A stretch of DNA of 64,000 bases from Marinimicrobium agarilyticum DSM 16975 (GCF_000423345.1 NZ_AUHU01000004.1:124001-188000), one strand, 5' to 3'; shown: positions 9,496 through 21,525, counted from the stretch's first letter. The notes: generated by a model not told the origin, from the sequence alone. Program-made: numbers and translations.

Positions 9496-10839
9496 GTGCC
9501 TCAGCTGATTGCTAGCAGTTGCCAGACCGCCATCGTGGGCGCCGGAGTATCCGGCGTCTCCGTCGCGCGTTTTCTGGTGCGCCAAGGCAAAGCGTTTACG
9601 TTGCACGATACTCGCGCGGACCATCCGAAGCGGGCAGACATCGAGCGCGAGTTCGGCGCCTCCCGTGTGCACTTCGGCCCGCTTGATGCGCTCGCGCTTG
9701 GAAAAATGGAAGAGGTGGTTGTCAGCCCGGGGTTGGCCTTGAGCATACCGGAGTTGCAACAGGCCCGTAACGCCGGTGCCCGCCTGGTGGGCGACATCGA
9801 ATTGTTCACCCGCTACGCGAAAGCCCCTTTCGTGGCGATCACCGGCTCGAACGCCAAAAGTACCGTCACCACTCTGGTGGGACAGATGGCCGAAGAGGCC
9901 GGATTGAACGTGGCCGTGGGCGGCAATCTGGGTACCCCGGCACTGGATCTGCTCGACGATAACGTCGAGCTGTATGTGCTTGAGCTGTCCAGTTTCCAAT
10001 TGGAAACGGTCAGCAAACTCGGCGCCAAAGTGGCGACGGTGTTGAACCTCAGTGCCGATCACATGGACCGCTACCCCGACATGCCGGCTTACCATCAGGC
10101 GAAGCTGCGGGTGTATTTCGGGGCCGAACAAGTGGTGTACAACAGCCAGAGCGTACTGACCCAACCGCCGATGAGCGTGAACGCCGTGCCGTTGACCTTT
10201 GGCGGGCGCCCCGAGTTTCACCGTTTCGGGGTAGCGGAACACGAGGGCGAAGACTGGCTCTACTGGCAGCTGCAGCCGCTGATGCCCGCCTCTGAAATGA
10301 AAATCAAGGGCCGTCACAACATCGACAACGCCCTGGCTGCTCTGGCCTTGGGCCGGGCCGTCGGCCTGTCGACCGAGAGCATGCTCGATACCCTGCGCCG
10401 GTTCAGCGGATTGCCGCACCGTTGCGAGTGGGTGGCGGAGAAAAACGGCGTCGTGTTTTACAACGACTCAAAAGGCACCAATGTGGGGGCCGCCATCGCC
10501 GCGATTGAAGGGCTGAAGCCGGCGGCCGGCCGGGTGGTGTTGATCGCCGGGGGTGACCCCAAAGGCGCCACCTTCAATGATATGCGTAAGTCGGTCGAGC
10601 GCTGTGTGCGCTCGCTGGTGTTGATTGGCACAGCGGCCGACGCCATGGCGGAAACCCTCGGGGACCTGGCCGAGGTGAAACGCGCCTCCGACATGAAAGA
10701 GGCAGTGCATCAGGCCCGAGAGGCGGCAGAGCCCGGTGATGTGGTGCTACTGTCCCCCGCCTGCGCCAGTTTCGATATGTTCGAAAACTATCAGGATCGT
10801 GGCAACCAGTTCCGTCGGGCTGTGGAGGGGGTGGCATGA
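9496..10839 (+). CDS. murD: UDP-MurNAc-L-alanine--D-glutamate ligase MurD
   Basis: MurD adds D-glutamate to UDP-MurNAc-L-Ala. It has 447 residues: an N-terminal Rossmann-like domain ([17 protein letters not shown]), the ATP-binding [16 protein letters not shown] near residue 114, and the C-terminal ligand domain with [11 protein letters not shown] and [15 protein letters not shown]. The start is GTG at 9496 after GGAG. The end overlaps ftsW by 4 nt. Confidence 0.97.
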   Translation: MPQLIASSCQTAIVGAGVSGVSVARFLVRQGKAFTLHDTRADHPKRADIEREFGASRVHFGPLDALALGKMEEVVVSPGLALSIPELQQARNAGARLVGDIELFTRYAKAPFVAITGSNAKSTVTTLVGQMAEEAGLNVAVGGNLGTPALDLLDDNVELYVLELSSFQLETVSKLGAKVATVLNLSADHMDRYPDMPAYHQAKLRVYFGAEQVVYNSQSVLTQPPMSVNAVPLTFGGRPEFHRFGVAEHEGEDWLYWQLQPLMPASEMKIKGRHNIDNALAALALGRAVGLSTESMLDTLRRFSGLPHRCEWVAEKNGVVFYNDSKGTNVGAAIAAIEGLKPAAGRVVLIAGGDPKGATFNDMRKSVERCVRSLVLIGTAADAMAETLGDLAEVKRASDMKEAVHQAREAAEPGDVVLLSPACASFDMFENYQDRGNQFRRAVEGVA

Positions 10840-12059
10840 TCGCGTGGTTGAAGCAGCGCTGGGATGAATCGGTAGGTGTCTTTCGCGGCGGCGTTGATCC
10901 GGTGCTTGTCATGTTGTGGCTTGCGCTCCTGAGTATCGGGCTGATCATGATTTCGTCCGCCTCCATCGCTTTTGCGGCGGAAGAGTACGGTGACCCCTGG
11001 TTCTTCGCCAAGCGGCACAGCGTCTATCTGGTGCTTGGAGTGGCGCTGGCCGCCTTGGTCGTGGCCGTACCGGTGCGCCTGGCCCAGCAGCACGCCGGTT
11101 GGTTGATGCTGGCCACGCTGGTTTTACTGTGCGCGGTGTTGATTCCGGGCATCGGCCGGGAAGTGAACGGCGCGCGTCGTTGGCTCGATCTGGGCGTGAT
11201 TTCCGTACAGATCTCCGAAGTGGCGAAGCTGGCCGCCATTCTGTTTTTTGCAAGCTTTTTCGCCCGTCGCCATCAGGAGCTCTATACCGGCTGGCAGGGG
11301 TTTGTGAAGCCGGTGATGGTGCTCGGCCTGATGTGTCTGTTGTTGTTACTTCAGCCGGACTTTGGCAGCGCGGTGGTGCTGGCCAGCGTTGTCCTGGCCA
11401 TGATGTTTATTGCTGGCGTCAAACTCTGGCATTTCGGTTTGCTGGCTATGTTGGCCTTGGCGGCGCTGGCAGCGCTGGCGGTGTTCGAGCCTTACCGCAT
11501 GAGCCGCTTGGTCACCTTTCTGGACCCCTGGGCCACCCAGTTCGGTTCGGGCTATCAATTGACCCAGTCATTGATTGCCTTTGGCCGGGGCGAGTGGTTC
11601 GGCCTGGGCTTGGGCAATAGCCTGCAGAAATTGTTTTATCTGCCGGAAGCGCACACGGACTTTATTGCGGCGATCACCGCCGAGGAATTTGGTCTGGTCG
11701 GTCTGGTGGCGCTGCTGTCGGTGTATGGCGCGCTGATCGTAAAAATATTCCGTATTGCCCGGGCCAGTCTGACCGCGAATCGGTTGTTTGCCGCGTTTGC
11801 CACCTACGGCATTGCGATTCTGTTGACGTTCCAGGTATTCATCAATATTGGTGTGGCGGCCGGGTTGCTGCCCACCAAAGGGCTGACACTGCCTTTTGTC
11901 AGCTACGGCGGCAGCAGTCTGTTGGTGGGCTGTGCGCTGGTGGCGTTTGTGATCCGCGTGGATTGGGAACAGCGCCAGGCGGCGCCAGTGGCTTCCTCTC
12001 GCACCCGGCGTCGGGTCAAACCCGTCTCCGTGCGTGCCCAGTGGAAGGAGGCGGCGTGA
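10836..12059 (+). CDS. ftsW: Septal peptidoglycan glycosyltransferase FtsW
   Basis: FtsW is the SEDS-family polymerase that builds septal glycan strands with FtsI. The product has 407 residues and about ten predicted membrane segments. Conserved SEDS blocks are [10 protein letters not shown] (about 109), [13 protein letters not shown], the loop around [21 protein letters not shown], and [19 protein letters not shown] near the end. The short basic C-terminal tail is cytoplasmic. It sits between murD and murG with overlaps on both sides. Confidence 0.97.
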   Translation: MIAWLKQRWDESVGVFRGGVDPVLVMLWLALLSIGLIMISSASIAFAAEEYGDPWFFAKRHSVYLVLGVALAALVVAVPVRLAQQHAGWLMLATLVLLCAVLIPGIGREVNGARRWLDLGVISVQISEVAKLAAILFFASFFARRHQELYTGWQGFVKPVMVLGLMCLLLLLQPDFGSAVVLASVVLAMMFIAGVKLWHFGLLAMLALAALAALAVFEPYRMSRLVTFLDPWATQFGSGYQLTQSLIAFGRGEWFGLGLGNSLQKLFYLPEAHTDFIAAITAEEFGLVGLVALLSVYGALIVKIFRIARASLTANRLFAAFATYGIAILLTFQVFINIGVAAGLLPTKGLTLPFVSYGGSSLLVGCALVAFVIRVDWEQRQAAPVASSRTRRRVKPVSVRAQWKEAA

Positions 12060-13141
12060 TGGCGGAACGTCAACGCAAGGCATTGATCATGGCTGGTGGC
12101 ACTGGTGGCCACGTGTTCCCTGCACTGGCCGTGGCCCGAGAGCTGCAGGCCCGGGGCCTGGCGCTGGCCTGGCTGGGTACGGCGAAGGGAATTGAAGCGA
12201 GACTGGTGCCAGCGGCGGATATTCCCCTGCATTTTCTGTCCGTGCAGGGCGTGCGCGGGCGCGGTGCAACCGGCCTTTTGAAAGCGCCGTTTTTGGTGTT
12301 GCTGGCGGTGATTCAGGCATTGAATGTGGTGCGGCGTTTCAAACCGGATGTGGTGGTCGGGTTCGGTGGCTTTGCCTCCGGTCCCGGTGGGATCGCTGCC
12401 CGGTTGACCGGGCGGCCATTGGTCATTCACGAACAGAACGCGATTCCCGGAACCACCAATCGCTATCTGGCGTCACTGGCGTCGTGCGTTCTGACGGCCT
12501 TTCCCACCGGGCTGAAAAACGCCGTTGAAGTGGGGAATCCGGTGCGACGCGAAGTGGCGACGTTGCCTGAGCCTTCAGCGCGATTCAGCGCCCGAGACGG
12601 TCAGCCGTTGCGGTTGTTGGTGCTGGGTGGAAGTCTGGGGGCGCGGGCAATCAATGAACAGGTGCCCGAAGCGCTTTCTCGCCTCGAGGCAAATGAGCGC
12701 CCGGACGTCTGGCACCAGTGCGGAGCCGCTCACTCGGAGGCGACGACAGAGCATTACCGGCTATCTGGTGTCGACGCCAGGGTCGAACCGTTTATTGAGG
12801 ATATGGCGGCGGCCTACGCCTGGGCGGATTGGGTCATCTGCCGGGCCGGGGCGTTGACCGTCTCGGAACTGATGTCCGTGGGACTGGCGGCTTTGATGAT
12901 TCCCTATCCTCACGCGATTGATGATCACCAGACGCACAATGCGGCGGTTCTTGTGGATGCAGGAGCGGCGCTGGCAGTGTCCCAGCGCGACCTGGATGCG
13001 GAGAAGTTGGCGGCGTTGGTACGGGAAGAGTTTTCGGATCGCCCGCGTTTGCAGTCGATGGCGGAAAAGGGTCGTCGTCTCGCCCGGCCCGAGGCCGCCG
13101 GGGTGGTTGCCGAACATTGTATAGAGGTATCACGTGGATAA
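12059..13141 (+). CDS. murG: Lipid II synthase MurG (GlcNAc transferase)
   Basis: MurG adds GlcNAc to lipid I at the inner face of the membrane, making lipid II. The ATG at 12059 (1-nt overlap with ftsW, preceded by GGAAGGAGG) gives 360 residues, close to the usual length. A GTG at 12056 is a possible alternative. GT-B hallmarks are [16 protein letters not shown] at the N-terminus, [39 protein letters not shown] and [31 protein letters not shown]. Confidence 0.96.
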   Translation: MAERQRKALIMAGGTGGHVFPALAVARELQARGLALAWLGTAKGIEARLVPAADIPLHFLSVQGVRGRGATGLLKAPFLVLLAVIQALNVVRRFKPDVVVGFGGFASGPGGIAARLTGRPLVIHEQNAIPGTTNRYLASLASCVLTAFPTGLKNAVEVGNPVRREVATLPEPSARFSARDGQPLRLLVLGGSLGARAINEQVPEALSRLEANERPDVWHQCGAAHSEATTEHYRLSGVDARVEPFIEDMAAAYAWADWVICRAGALTVSELMSVGLAALMIPYPHAIDDHQTHNAAVLVDAGAALAVSQRDLDAEKLAALVREEFSDRPRLQSMAEKGRRLARPEAAGVVAEHCIEVSRG

Positions 13142-14558
13142 GACCATCCAGTATTACGAAGTCCCGGAGATGCGCCGCATCCGTCGCATCCACTTTATCG
13201 GCATCGGCGGTGCCGGTATGAGTGGTATCGCCGAGGTGCTGCTCAACCAGGGCTACGACATTACCGGTTCCGACCTGAAAGAGTCCGCCAGTACGCGTCG
13301 TCTCGAGGTGATGGGTGCGACGGTTTTTATCGGCCATCGGCCCGAGAACGTGGCGGACGCCCACGTGGTGGTGAACTCCAGCGCGGTGAAGGCGGACAAC
13401 CCGGAAATGATCAGTGCGCGGGAACGGCGTATCCCCATTGTGCGGCGTGCCGAGATGTTGGGTGAGCTGATGCGCTACCGCCACGGCGTGGCCGTTGCGG
13501 GCACGCACGGTAAAACCACAACCACCAGCCTGATGGCCTCGGTGCTGGCGGCCGGTGGGCGTCACCCGACCTTCATTATCGGTGGACTGGTCAACAGTGC
13601 CGGCAGCAACGCTCAACTGGGAGCGAGCCGCTACCTGGTGGCGGAGGCGGACGAGAGCGATGCCTCGTTTTTGCATCTGCAGCCGATGGTGGCCGTGGTC
13701 ACCAATATTGACGCCGATCATATGGATACGTATGGCGGGGACTTTAACCAGCTGAAGAAAACATTTATCGAGTTTATTCACAACTTGCCATTTTACGGGC
13801 TGGCGGTGCTGTGCGGGGACGACCCGGTGATCATGGACATTATTCCCCGGCTCTCTCGTCCGACGCTGACCTACGGCTTTGGCGAGCACTGTGATTTTCG
13901 CGCGATTAACGTCAGCAAGGATAAAATGCAGACCCGCTTCGAAGTGCTTCGACCTGATCGCGAGGAGCCCTTGTCGATCGAGCTCAATATTCCCGGTCTG
14001 CACAATGTGCTCAACGCGACTTCCGTGGTGGCCGTTGCGACCGATGAAGGGCTGAGTGACCAGGCGATTCAGGACGGCCTGAAACATTTTGCCGGTGTGG
14101 GTCGTCGCTTTCAGGTCTACGGCCACTATCAGATCGCCGAGGGCGAGGCGATGCTGGTGGATGACTACGGTCACCACCCGAGAGAAGTGGCCGCCACCAT
14201 TGCCGCCATTCGCGATGGTTGGCCCGAGCGCCGGTTGGTGATGGTGTACCAGCCGCACCGTTATACCCGAACGCGCGACCTGTATGAAGATTTTGTGGAA
14301 GTGCTCTCGAGCGTGGATGTGCTGGTGCTGCTCGAAGTCTACAGCGCCGGCGAGGATCCCATTCCCGGTGCCGACGGTCGGCATCTGAGCCGAAGCCTGC
14401 GGGTACGCGGCGCGGTGGAACCCATTTTTGTGGAATCGGTGGACGATGTCCCCGACGTGGTCCGGGACATCGTCAAACCCGGCGATATCGTGATTACCCA
14501 GGGCGCCGGTAACGTGGGTGCGCTCGCGGGCGAACTGGCGCGGCGCAAGCTCCGTTAA
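13134..14558 (+). CDS. murC: UDP-N-acetylmuramate--L-alanine ligase MurC
   Basis: MurC adds the first stem-peptide residue, L-alanine, to UDP-MurNAc. It has 474 residues with the N-terminal [17 protein letters not shown], the P-loop [18 protein letters not shown] (about 122) and the C-terminal [10 protein letters not shown] and YQPHRYTRT typical of MurC. The GTG start at 13134 overlaps murG by 8 nt and gives the usual short leader before [10 protein letters not shown]. Confidence 0.96.
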   Translation: MDKTIQYYEVPEMRRIRRIHFIGIGGAGMSGIAEVLLNQGYDITGSDLKESASTRRLEVMGATVFIGHRPENVADAHVVVNSSAVKADNPEMISARERRIPIVRRAEMLGELMRYRHGVAVAGTHGKTTTTSLMASVLAAGGRHPTFIIGGLVNSAGSNAQLGASRYLVAEADESDASFLHLQPMVAVVTNIDADHMDTYGGDFNQLKKTFIEFIHNLPFYGLAVLCGDDPVIMDIIPRLSRPTLTYGFGEHCDFRAINVSKDKMQTRFEVLRPDREEPLSIELNIPGLHNVLNATSVVAVATDEGLSDQAIQDGLKHFAGVGRRFQVYGHYQIAEGEAMLVDDYGHHPREVAATIAAIRDGWPERRLVMVYQPHRYTRTRDLYEDFVEVLSSVDVLVLLEVYSAGEDPIPGADGRHLSRSLRVRGAVEPIFVESVDDVPDVVRDIVKPGDIVITQGAGNVGALAGELARRKLR

Positions 14559-14584
14559 CGCGGCGCACGTTCTGCGAATGGCCA

Positions 14585-15556
14585 ATGAAAGGTAAAGCAA
14601 CAGTGAGTCAGGAAAAACGTAAAACCATGAATGCCAATACCGCCCGTGCGCTGGGGCGGGTTGGCGTTCTGTATGGCGGTACCTCAGCCGAGCGTCCGAT
14701 CTCGCTGCAGACCGGCGAGGCGGTGCTGAAAGCGTTCAAAGAGGCCGGTGTTGACGCCGTGGGGTTAGACATTGGCAAAAACGCCATTGCGCAGCTTCAG
14801 GCAACGCAAATGGATGTGGCGTTTGTCGCGTTGCACGGTCCCGGGGGGGAGGACGGTCGAATCCAGGCGTTGCTGGAATTCATGGGCATTCCCTACACCG
14901 GCAGTGATGTCACCGCCTCTGCCCTGGCGATGGATAAGTTGCGCAGCAAACAGCTGTGGGTGGGTATCGGCCTGTCCACACCGGAGTTCGCCGTGCTGAA
15001 CGCCGGCAGTGACTGGCACCAGATCATTAAAAACCTCGGAGGCGATGCCATCGTCAAACCGGCGCACGAAGGGTCCAGTATTGGCATGGCGCGGGTTCAG
15101 AGCGGCGATGAATTGGCGCAGGCCTATGCCGACGCCGCGCGCTATGACGGCAGCGTTCTGGTAGAGCGACTGGTGAAAGGCGCGGAGTACACGGTCGCGA
15201 TTCTGGATGGCGAGGCGCTGCCCCCGATCAAGTTGGAAACCGACCACCGGTTCTACGACTACGACGCCAAATACCTGGCGGAGGACACTCGCTACCTGTG
15301 TCCCTGTGGTCTGGAGCCCGAGCGCGAAGAGGCGCTCAAGGCGTTGGCCCTGCAGTCGTTTGAAAGCCTCGGCTGTCGCGGCTGGGGTCGGGTGGATGTG
15401 ATGGCAGATCAGCACGGCCACTTTTATCTGCTGGAAGTGAACACGGTCCCGGGAATGACCAGCCACAGCCTGGTGCCCATGGCAGCGAAAGCGGCGGGCA
15501 TGACATTCCCCGAGCTGGTGCTGCGAATCGCGCGAGCCTGTCAGACGGAGTCATGA
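14585..15556 (+). CDS. ddlB: D-alanine--D-alanine ligase
   Basis: This ATP-grasp enzyme joins two D-alanines for MurF. Recognisable blocks are VLYGGTSAERPISLQTG, FVALHGPGGEDGRIQALLEFMGIPYTG, VKPAHEGSSIGM and the metal-binding VDVMADQHGHFYLLEVNTVPGMTSHS. The start is uncertain: ATG 14585 gives 323 residues but lacks a clear ribosome-binding site, GTG 14603 has AAAGG at good spacing, and an internal ATG begins MNANTARALG. All give an N-terminus somewhat longer than usual. The end overlaps ftsQ by 4 nt. Confidence 0.95.
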   Translation: MKGKATVSQEKRKTMNANTARALGRVGVLYGGTSAERPISLQTGEAVLKAFKEAGVDAVGLDIGKNAIAQLQATQMDVAFVALHGPGGEDGRIQALLEFMGIPYTGSDVTASALAMDKLRSKQLWVGIGLSTPEFAVLNAGSDWHQIIKNLGGDAIVKPAHEGSSIGMARVQSGDELAQAYADAARYDGSVLVERLVKGAEYTVAILDGEALPPIKLETDHRFYDYDAKYLAEDTRYLCPCGLEPEREEALKALALQSFESLGCRGWGRVDVMADQHGHFYLLEVNTVPGMTSHSLVPMAAKAAGMTFPELVLRIARACQTES

Positions 15557-16365
15557 AGTCGGGTCCGGTCAAGCGGATTCCGGGGGAGCCTCGGGTCACA
15601 CCTCGAGGGGCGACACGGAAGAACTCGCCGCGGCGCTCCTGGGCGGAGCGAATGGCAGGCGTACGCCGCTGGCTACTACCGCTGGGAGTGCTGGCGGGGA
15701 TAGGAGTCGCAGTGGTATACGCCGCCGACCCGATCGTTGGGTGGCTCAACAAGCCCGTGGCGGAAGTCAGTGTCGAGGGCGCTTTTCGCTATCTCGACCG
15801 CGAACAGGCTGAAAGCCTGCTGAGTGAGCAATTGGGAGAGGGGTTCTTGCAGATGGACCTGGCCGCGATCAAGTCGGCGGTGGAAGCAAACCCCTGGGTA
15901 GAGCGAGCGGCGTTGAGCCGCCGTTGGCCGGACCAGCTTCACGTCCGGATTTATGAAGAGGAGCCGATTGCCCGCTGGGGGCAAGATGGCTTTCTCAACC
16001 GCAGCGGCCAGATCATTACGGTGGCTGACCCGTCAAAGTTGGCGTCGCTGCCACTGCTTGAGGGCGCCGACCGGGATGCGGGACAGATGATGGAGCGCTA
16101 TCAGGATCTGGCGCAGCTGCTGCGCTACCGGGGGCTGACCATTCGCTCTTTGCGTAGCGACAAGAAAAACGCCTGGCAACTGACGTTGGCCGATGGCGTA
16201 ACCCTGGTGCTCGGACGGGACCAGGTCGTCGAAAAAATGCAACGGTTCGCGACTGTGTTTGATCAACGGTTGAGCGAGCACTGGAACAAGGTTGAACGGG
16301 TTGATCTGCGCTACCACAACGGGGTGGCGGTCGACTGGAAAGAACAACAGGACGCGGAACAGTAA
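15553..16365 (+). CDS. ftsQ: Cell division protein FtsQ
   Basis: FtsQ is a bitopic divisome scaffold that binds FtsB and FtsL. The 270 residues include a basic cytoplasmic leader, one membrane segment (about 36-56, WLLPLGVLAGIGVAVVYAA), a POTRA domain (VAEVSVEGAFRYLDREQAES, then NPWVERAALSRRWPDQLHVRIYEEEPIARW) and the beta domain ending VDLRYHNGVAVDW. It is coupled to ddl by a 4-nt overlap and precedes ftsA by 43 nt. Confidence 0.94.
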   Translation: MKSGPVKRIPGEPRVTPRGATRKNSPRRSWAERMAGVRRWLLPLGVLAGIGVAVVYAADPIVGWLNKPVAEVSVEGAFRYLDREQAESLLSEQLGEGFLQMDLAAIKSAVEANPWVERAALSRRWPDQLHVRIYEEEPIARWGQDGFLNRSGQIITVADPSKLASLPLLEGADRDAGQMMERYQDLAQLLRYRGLTIRSLRSDKKNAWQLTLADGVTLVLGRDQVVEKMQRFATVFDQRLSEHWNKVERVDLRYHNGVAVDWKEQQDAEQ

Positions 16366-16408
16366 CCGCAACGATGGAAAACAGTGACATGCAAAAGAGG
16401 TTCATGCA

Positions 16409-17644
16409 ATGGCCTATGTAACGGACAACAAGATGATTGTTGGACTGGATATTGGCACATCCAAGGTCGTGGCCATTGTTGGTGCGATCACGCCCGAAGG
16501 CGAACTGGAAGTGGTGGGTATTGGCTCTCATCGCTCCAGTGGTCTGAAGAAAGGCGTGGTGGTCAATATTGAGTCTACGGTGCAGTCGATCCAGCGCGCG
16601 GTGGAAGAGGCCGAGCTGATGGCCGGCTGTCAGATTCACTCGGTCTACGCGGGAATTGCCGGCAGTCACATTCGCAGTCTCAACTCCCACGGTATTGTGG
16701 CCATCAAGGATCGGGAGGTGTACCCGCAGGATCTGGAACGGGTCATCGATGCCGCACAGGCCGTCGCGATCCCGGCGGATCAGAAAATCCTGCACATACT
16801 GCCGCAGGAGTTTCTGATCGACGACCAGGAGGGCGTGAAGGAACCCTTGGGTATGTCTGGTGTGCGCCTGGAAGCCAAAGTACATCTGGTGACCTGTGCG
16901 GTGAACGCGGCGCAGAACATCGAGAAATGCATTCGCCGCTGTGGCCTGGAAGTGGAAGACATCATTCTTGAACAGCTCGCCTCCAGCTTCTCCGTGCTTA
17001 CCGAGGACGAAAAAGAGCTGGGTGTGTGCGTGGTGGATATCGGTGGCGGTACCACGGACATTGCCGTGTTTAAGGAAGGGGCGATCCGTCACACCGGCGT
17101 CATACCGATTGCCGGTGACCAGGTGACCAACGACATTGCCATGGCATTCAGAACACCGACGCCGCACGCGGAAGAGATCAAAATCAAGTACGCCTGCGCG
17201 CTGGCCAAACTCACCGGCCCGGATGAAACCATCAAGGTGCCCAGCGTGGGGGATCGCGAACCGCGCGATCTGTCCCGCCAGGCCCTGGCCGAAGTGGTGG
17301 AGCCGCGCTACGACGAGCTGTTCACACTGGTGCAGGCGGAATTGCGCCGCAGCGGTTTTGAGGACCTGATTGCCGCCGGGATTGTGTTGACTGGCGGCAC
17401 GTCAAAAATGGAAGGGGTCGTGGAGCTGGCGGAGGAAATTTTTCACATGCCGGTGCGCCTCGGCGCCCCGCAAAACACACGCGGACTGAGAGACATTGTC
17501 AACAATCCGATTTATTCCACTGGCGTTGGCCTTTTGCAGTACGCCATTAAGCAACAGCAAGAGGGGAGGTCGATTACCCATGTCAGAGATAACGACGAAT
17601 CCTGGTTCGCTCGCTTGAAAAAACTGTTTCAGAGTCATTTTTAA
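16409..17644 (+). CDS. ftsA: Cell division protein FtsA
   Basis: FtsA is the actin-like protein that tethers FtsZ to the membrane and recruits later divisome proteins. The product has 411 residues. ATP-binding blocks are [32 protein letters not shown] and GIVLTGGTSKMEGV. The FtsA-specific 1C domain replaces actin subdomain 1B. The C-terminal tail DNDESWFARLKKLFQSHF is the amphipathic membrane-targeting helix. It lies between ftsQ and ftsZ. Confidence 0.97.
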   Translation: MAYVTDNKMIVGLDIGTSKVVAIVGAITPEGELEVVGIGSHRSSGLKKGVVVNIESTVQSIQRAVEEAELMAGCQIHSVYAGIAGSHIRSLNSHGIVAIKDREVYPQDLERVIDAAQAVAIPADQKILHILPQEFLIDDQEGVKEPLGMSGVRLEAKVHLVTCAVNAAQNIEKCIRRCGLEVEDIILEQLASSFSVLTEDEKELGVCVVDIGGGTTDIAVFKEGAIRHTGVIPIAGDQVTNDIAMAFRTPTPHAEEIKIKYACALAKLTGPDETIKVPSVGDREPRDLSRQALAEVVEPRYDELFTLVQAELRRSGFEDLIAAGIVLTGGTSKMEGVVELAEEIFHMPVRLGAPQNTRGLRDIVNNPIYSTGVGLLQYAIKQQQEGRSITHVRDNDESWFARLKKLFQSHF

Positions 17645-17702
17645 TTCATTTGCAATTTTGTTTTTGTTGATTTTAATTTGGTAAAGGAAAAGGGGACACA
17701 CT

Positions 17703-18881
<1,179 letters not shown>

Positions 18882-18890
18882 TCCGCCTGC

Positions 18891-18920
18891 CAGGCCTTCT
18901 AAATGGAAGGCCTGTGTCTT
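18891..18920 (+). terminator. Hairpin terminator after ftsZ
   Basis: CAGGCCTTC (18891-18899) pairs perfectly with GAAGGCCTG (18906-18914) across a 6-nt loop and is followed by TGTCTTAT. It begins 9 bp after the ftsZ stop and probably ends the dcw transcript. The T-tract is short. Confidence 0.65.
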
Positions 18921-19178
18921 ATAGGCTCAAGCAATCACAGGGATTGTGAACTTTATATAGAACCTTTGGGATGGCTGTTGTCATACTCTTGACCGTTTCG
19001 TTTGGGGTAAACCCAGAGAGGTTGGGCCCCATGGAAGATGCTGCAGACGCTTCGGGTGCACGGGCGTGAACGGCTTCTCAATGAGGCCAAGTTCTACGAC
19101 CCGGAAGCGTAAATCTGCGTAAATGTCACCAAATTGGTGCGTTTTAGCCGGGTTTCAGTAGTTGCTGAAATGAAAATT
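18921..19178. other. Intergenic region between ftsZ and lpxC
   Basis: No convincing gene was found. Short dyads such as CACCAAATTGGTG (about 19127-19139) and TTTCAGTAGTTGCTGAAA (about 19153-19170) lie upstream of the lpxC promoter; their role is unknown. Confidence 0.4.
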
Positions 19179-19187
19179 TGGTACAAT
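19179..19187 (+). promoter_or_regulatory. Probable extended -10 promoter of lpxC
   Basis: TG-G-TACAAT (19179-19187) forms an extended -10 element. A weak -35 (TAGTTG) lies 17 bp upstream. The implied start near 19194 gives a leader of about 70 nt before the lpxC ATG. Confidence 0.5.
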
Positions 19188-19262
19188 TGCATCCTTTTTA
19201 CAATCCGCTGAAGCCCCGTGTACCCGGCTCCAGCGTCAGCCAAAGGTGGGCTACTAAGGGTA

Positions 19263-20174
19263 ATGATCAGACAACGCACGCTAAAAAATGCCATCCGGGC
19301 CACCGGTGTGGGTTTGCATACCGGTCAGAAAGTGTATCTGACCCTCCTGCCGGCACCTGCGGATGCCGGAATCGTGTTCCGCCGGGTCGATCTGGATCCG
19401 GTCGTTGAGATCGAAGCGAAGGCCGAAAATGTCGGCGATACCACTTTGTCTACCACCCTGGTGAAGGGTGATGTCCGAGTTTCCACCGTTGAGCACTTGC
19501 TGTCGGCAATGGCCGGCCTTGGCATTGATAATGCGATTGTTGAAGTCAGTGCCCCGGAAGTGCCGATTATGGACGGCAGCGCCGGCCCCTTCGTATTTCT
19601 GATTCAGTCGGCGGGTATCCAGGAACAGGCCGTTGCCAAGAAGTTTATCCGGATCAAGAAGCCGGTAACGGTCGAAGATGGCGATAAAACCGCCAGTTTC
19701 CTGCCCTTCAATGGCTTTAAAGTGAGCTTCTCCATCGAGTTTAACCACCCGGTGTTTGAAGGTCGCAACCTGCAAACCTCCGTGGACTTCTCCAGCACGT
19801 CTTTCGTGAAAGAAGTAAGTCGAGCCCGTACTTTCGGCTTTATGCACGAAATTGAGTATCTTCGCTCCAAGGGACTGGCCAAGGGCGGTAGCGTGGATAA
19901 CGCCATCGTGGTGGACGACTACCGGATTCTGAACGAAGACGGTTTGCGCTACGAGGACGAGTTCGTCAAGCACAAGGTTCTGGACGCCATCGGTGACCTC
20001 TACCTGCTGGGCAATAGCCTGATTGGCGAGTTCAAGGCGCACAAGTCCGGTCACGGCCTTAACAACAAATCGTTGCGCCAATTGATTGCTCAGCGCGATG
20101 CCTGGGAAGTGGTGACCTTTGATGACGAAAGTGCCGCGCCGATTTCTTACATGAAACCTCTGTTGGCGGTCTAG
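19263..20174 (+). CDS. lpxC: UDP-3-O-acyl-N-acetylglucosamine deacetylase LpxC
   Basis: LpxC is the zinc-dependent deacetylase of the first committed step of lipid A synthesis. The ATG at 19263 after AAGGG gives 303 residues, the family length; the frame extends upstream to 19218, but that leader does not belong to the family. Signature blocks are [39 protein letters not shown] with the zinc histidine, [18 protein letters not shown], and [14 protein letters not shown] and HKSGHGLNN with further metal and catalytic residues. Confidence 0.97.
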   Translation: MIRQRTLKNAIRATGVGLHTGQKVYLTLLPAPADAGIVFRRVDLDPVVEIEAKAENVGDTTLSTTLVKGDVRVSTVEHLLSAMAGLGIDNAIVEVSAPEVPIMDGSAGPFVFLIQSAGIQEQAVAKKFIRIKKPVTVEDGDKTASFLPFNGFKVSFSIEFNHPVFEGRNLQTSVDFSSTSFVKEVSRARTFGFMHEIEYLRSKGLAKGGSVDNAIVVDDYRILNEDGLRYEDEFVKHKVLDAIGDLYLLGNSLIGEFKAHKSGHGLNNKSLRQLIAQRDAWEVVTFDDESAAPISYMKPLLAV

Positions 20175-20203
20175 ATAACCATCACGATTGGCCGATTGGA
20201 AGG

Positions 20204-20233
20204 GGCCGCTCTGGAAACAGGGCGGCCTTTTTT
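20204..20233 (+). terminator. Intrinsic terminator after lpxC
   Basis: GGCCGCTCTG (20204-20213) and CAGGGCGGCC (20218-20227) form a 10-bp stem with one G-T wobble and a GAAA loop, followed by TTTTTT. This is a textbook rho-independent terminator 30 bp after the lpxC stop. Confidence 0.85.
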
Positions 20234-20428
20234 ATTAAAGTGACGGACCAAACGGTCGCTTACATAGCCTGAAGGTTGGTAATTCAGGGTTTTATATGCC
20301 ATATTTGCACCTGTTGTTTTTGGTCGCTGCGCGGTTTGACCCTTACAGTGGCCCCGATAACGATAACACCTTGATTTCTAAAGCGTTTTATTCATTTCAG
20401 TGCGTTCGTTATTGCAAATGGTTATAAA

Positions 20429-20458
20429 TTGGTCGGAATTAGTCGGTATTGATATAAA
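20429..20458 (+). promoter_or_regulatory. Possible promoter of the M23 peptidase gene
   Basis: TTGGTC (20429-20434), an 18-bp spacer and TATAAA (20453-20458) lie 65 bp before the ATG at 20524. The rest of the 349-bp gap after lpxC (from 20234) shows no gene. Confidence 0.4.
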
Positions 20459-20523
20459 CAAACGTCATAAAATGACGACCAGTACTGTGCAATTCGGCAA
20501 CAAAAACGGGTAACATCCGGTTC

Positions 20524-21462
20524 ATGAAGATCATTATCGTCAGTAAACAGCACGGGCAGACACGCAGCATCACTCTCGGTGGGTGGACGCGTGCGCTTCT
20601 GTCCATCTGTCTGCTGGGGATGCCGGTGACTGCCGCCGGTGTTCTGGGCGTGCAGTGGCTGAACGCCCAGAACGGCGATAATGAACTGTTTACCTCGGAA
20701 TCCCGACGTGCCTGGGAGGCAACGCTTGCCGAACAGCAGGCGCAGGTGGAACAGACCCGTGAGCAGGCGAGAACCCAAGTCGCCGCGCTGACTTTGCGCG
20801 TGGCCGAACTGCAGGCCCGCCTGATGCGGCTCGACGCCCTGGGCGAGCACCTGACCGGAATCGCCAACCTCGACGAGGGTGAGTTCGACTTCAGCCAACC
20901 CCCCGCGTTGGGTGGGCCTGAAACGGCCACCATCGGCGACCCCTACAACCCCCCGGACTTTATCGACGTTATTGATCAGCTCTCGAGCCAGATTGAGAAC
21001 CGTGAGCAGCAGCTCGCCACACTCGACGCGCTGCTGGCCAAGCGAAAAATTCAAGACGATATCTTCATTGCCGGACGCCCGATCAAGAAAGGTTGGATGT
21101 CCTCCCGCTTTGGGCGTCGCACCGACCCCTTCACTGGCCAGGTTGCCTGGCACGGGGGCGTCGATTTCGCCGGTAAAGACGGCTCCGAAATCATCTCCGT
21201 TGCCGCTGGCGTCGTGACCTGGTCCCAGGACCGCCACGGCTATGGCCAAATGGTTGAGATCAACCATGGCGGCGGTTTCACCACGCGTTACGCCCACAAC
21301 AAGGAAAACCTTGTGAAGGTGGGTGATGTGGTCAAAAAAGGTCAAATCATCGCCCTCATGGGCTCCAGCGGCCGTTCCACTGGCCCCCACGTACACTTTG
21401 AAGTGTACAAAAACGGCCGTGCGGTCGATCCCGCCACCTATATACACCGCGCCAGCCGTTAA
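20524..21462 (+). CDS. M23 family (LytM-type) metallopeptidase
   Basis: This is a predicted membrane-anchored peptidoglycan endopeptidase or amidase activator. The 312 residues include one N-terminal membrane segment ([20 protein letters not shown]), a coiled coil (about 55-105, rich in Q, E and R) and a C-terminal M23 domain (about 195-295). Zinc-site elements are present: [11 protein letters not shown] (HxxxD) and [10 protein letters not shown] (HxH), with GRRTDPFTG and [14 protein letters not shown] typical of the fold. It stands alone between lpxC and secA. The intact motifs argue for an active enzyme rather than an EnvC-like degenerate domain, but the substrate bond is unknown. Confidence 0.88.
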   Translation: MKIIIVSKQHGQTRSITLGGWTRALLSICLLGMPVTAAGVLGVQWLNAQNGDNELFTSESRRAWEATLAEQQAQVEQTREQARTQVAALTLRVAELQARLMRLDALGEHLTGIANLDEGEFDFSQPPALGGPETATIGDPYNPPDFIDVIDQLSSQIENREQQLATLDALLAKRKIQDDIFIAGRPIKKGWMSSRFGRRTDPFTGQVAWHGGVDFAGKDGSEIISVAAGVVTWSQDRHGYGQMVEINHGGGFTTRYAHNKENLVKVGDVVKKGQIIALMGSSGRSTGPHVHFEVYKNGRAVDPATYIHRASR

Positions 21463-21505
21463 TTTCCCGCCACTTCGCTTGCTTTCGCGAGCCACTTTCG
21501 GTTTA

Positions 21506-21525
21506 CTCGTCGGTTTTCCGACGAG
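21506..21525 (+). other. Perfect hairpin in the secA leader
   Basis: CTCGTCGG (21506-21513) and CCGACGAG (21518-21525) pair perfectly around TTTT, 45 bp before the secA ATG. No T-run follows, so it is a poor terminator. It may end or protect the upstream transcript, or act as a leader structure for secA; no secM-like reading frame was seen here. Confidence 0.5.

Noticed and set aside
8956-10419. Long open frame of 487 codons on the minus strand opposite mraY and murD
   Set aside because: It lies wholly opposite two conserved genes, has no homology I recognise, and its His/Gln-rich composition is typical of antisense frames in GC-rich DNA.
12834-14600. 588-codon open frame on the minus strand opposite murC
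   Set aside because: This is a shadow of the codon bias of murC; no domain, start signal or family pattern was seen.
17645-17702. A separate small gene in the AT-rich gap between ftsA and ftsZ
   Set aside because: It is too short, without an open frame; it holds only the ftsZ ribosome-binding site and possibly a promoter.
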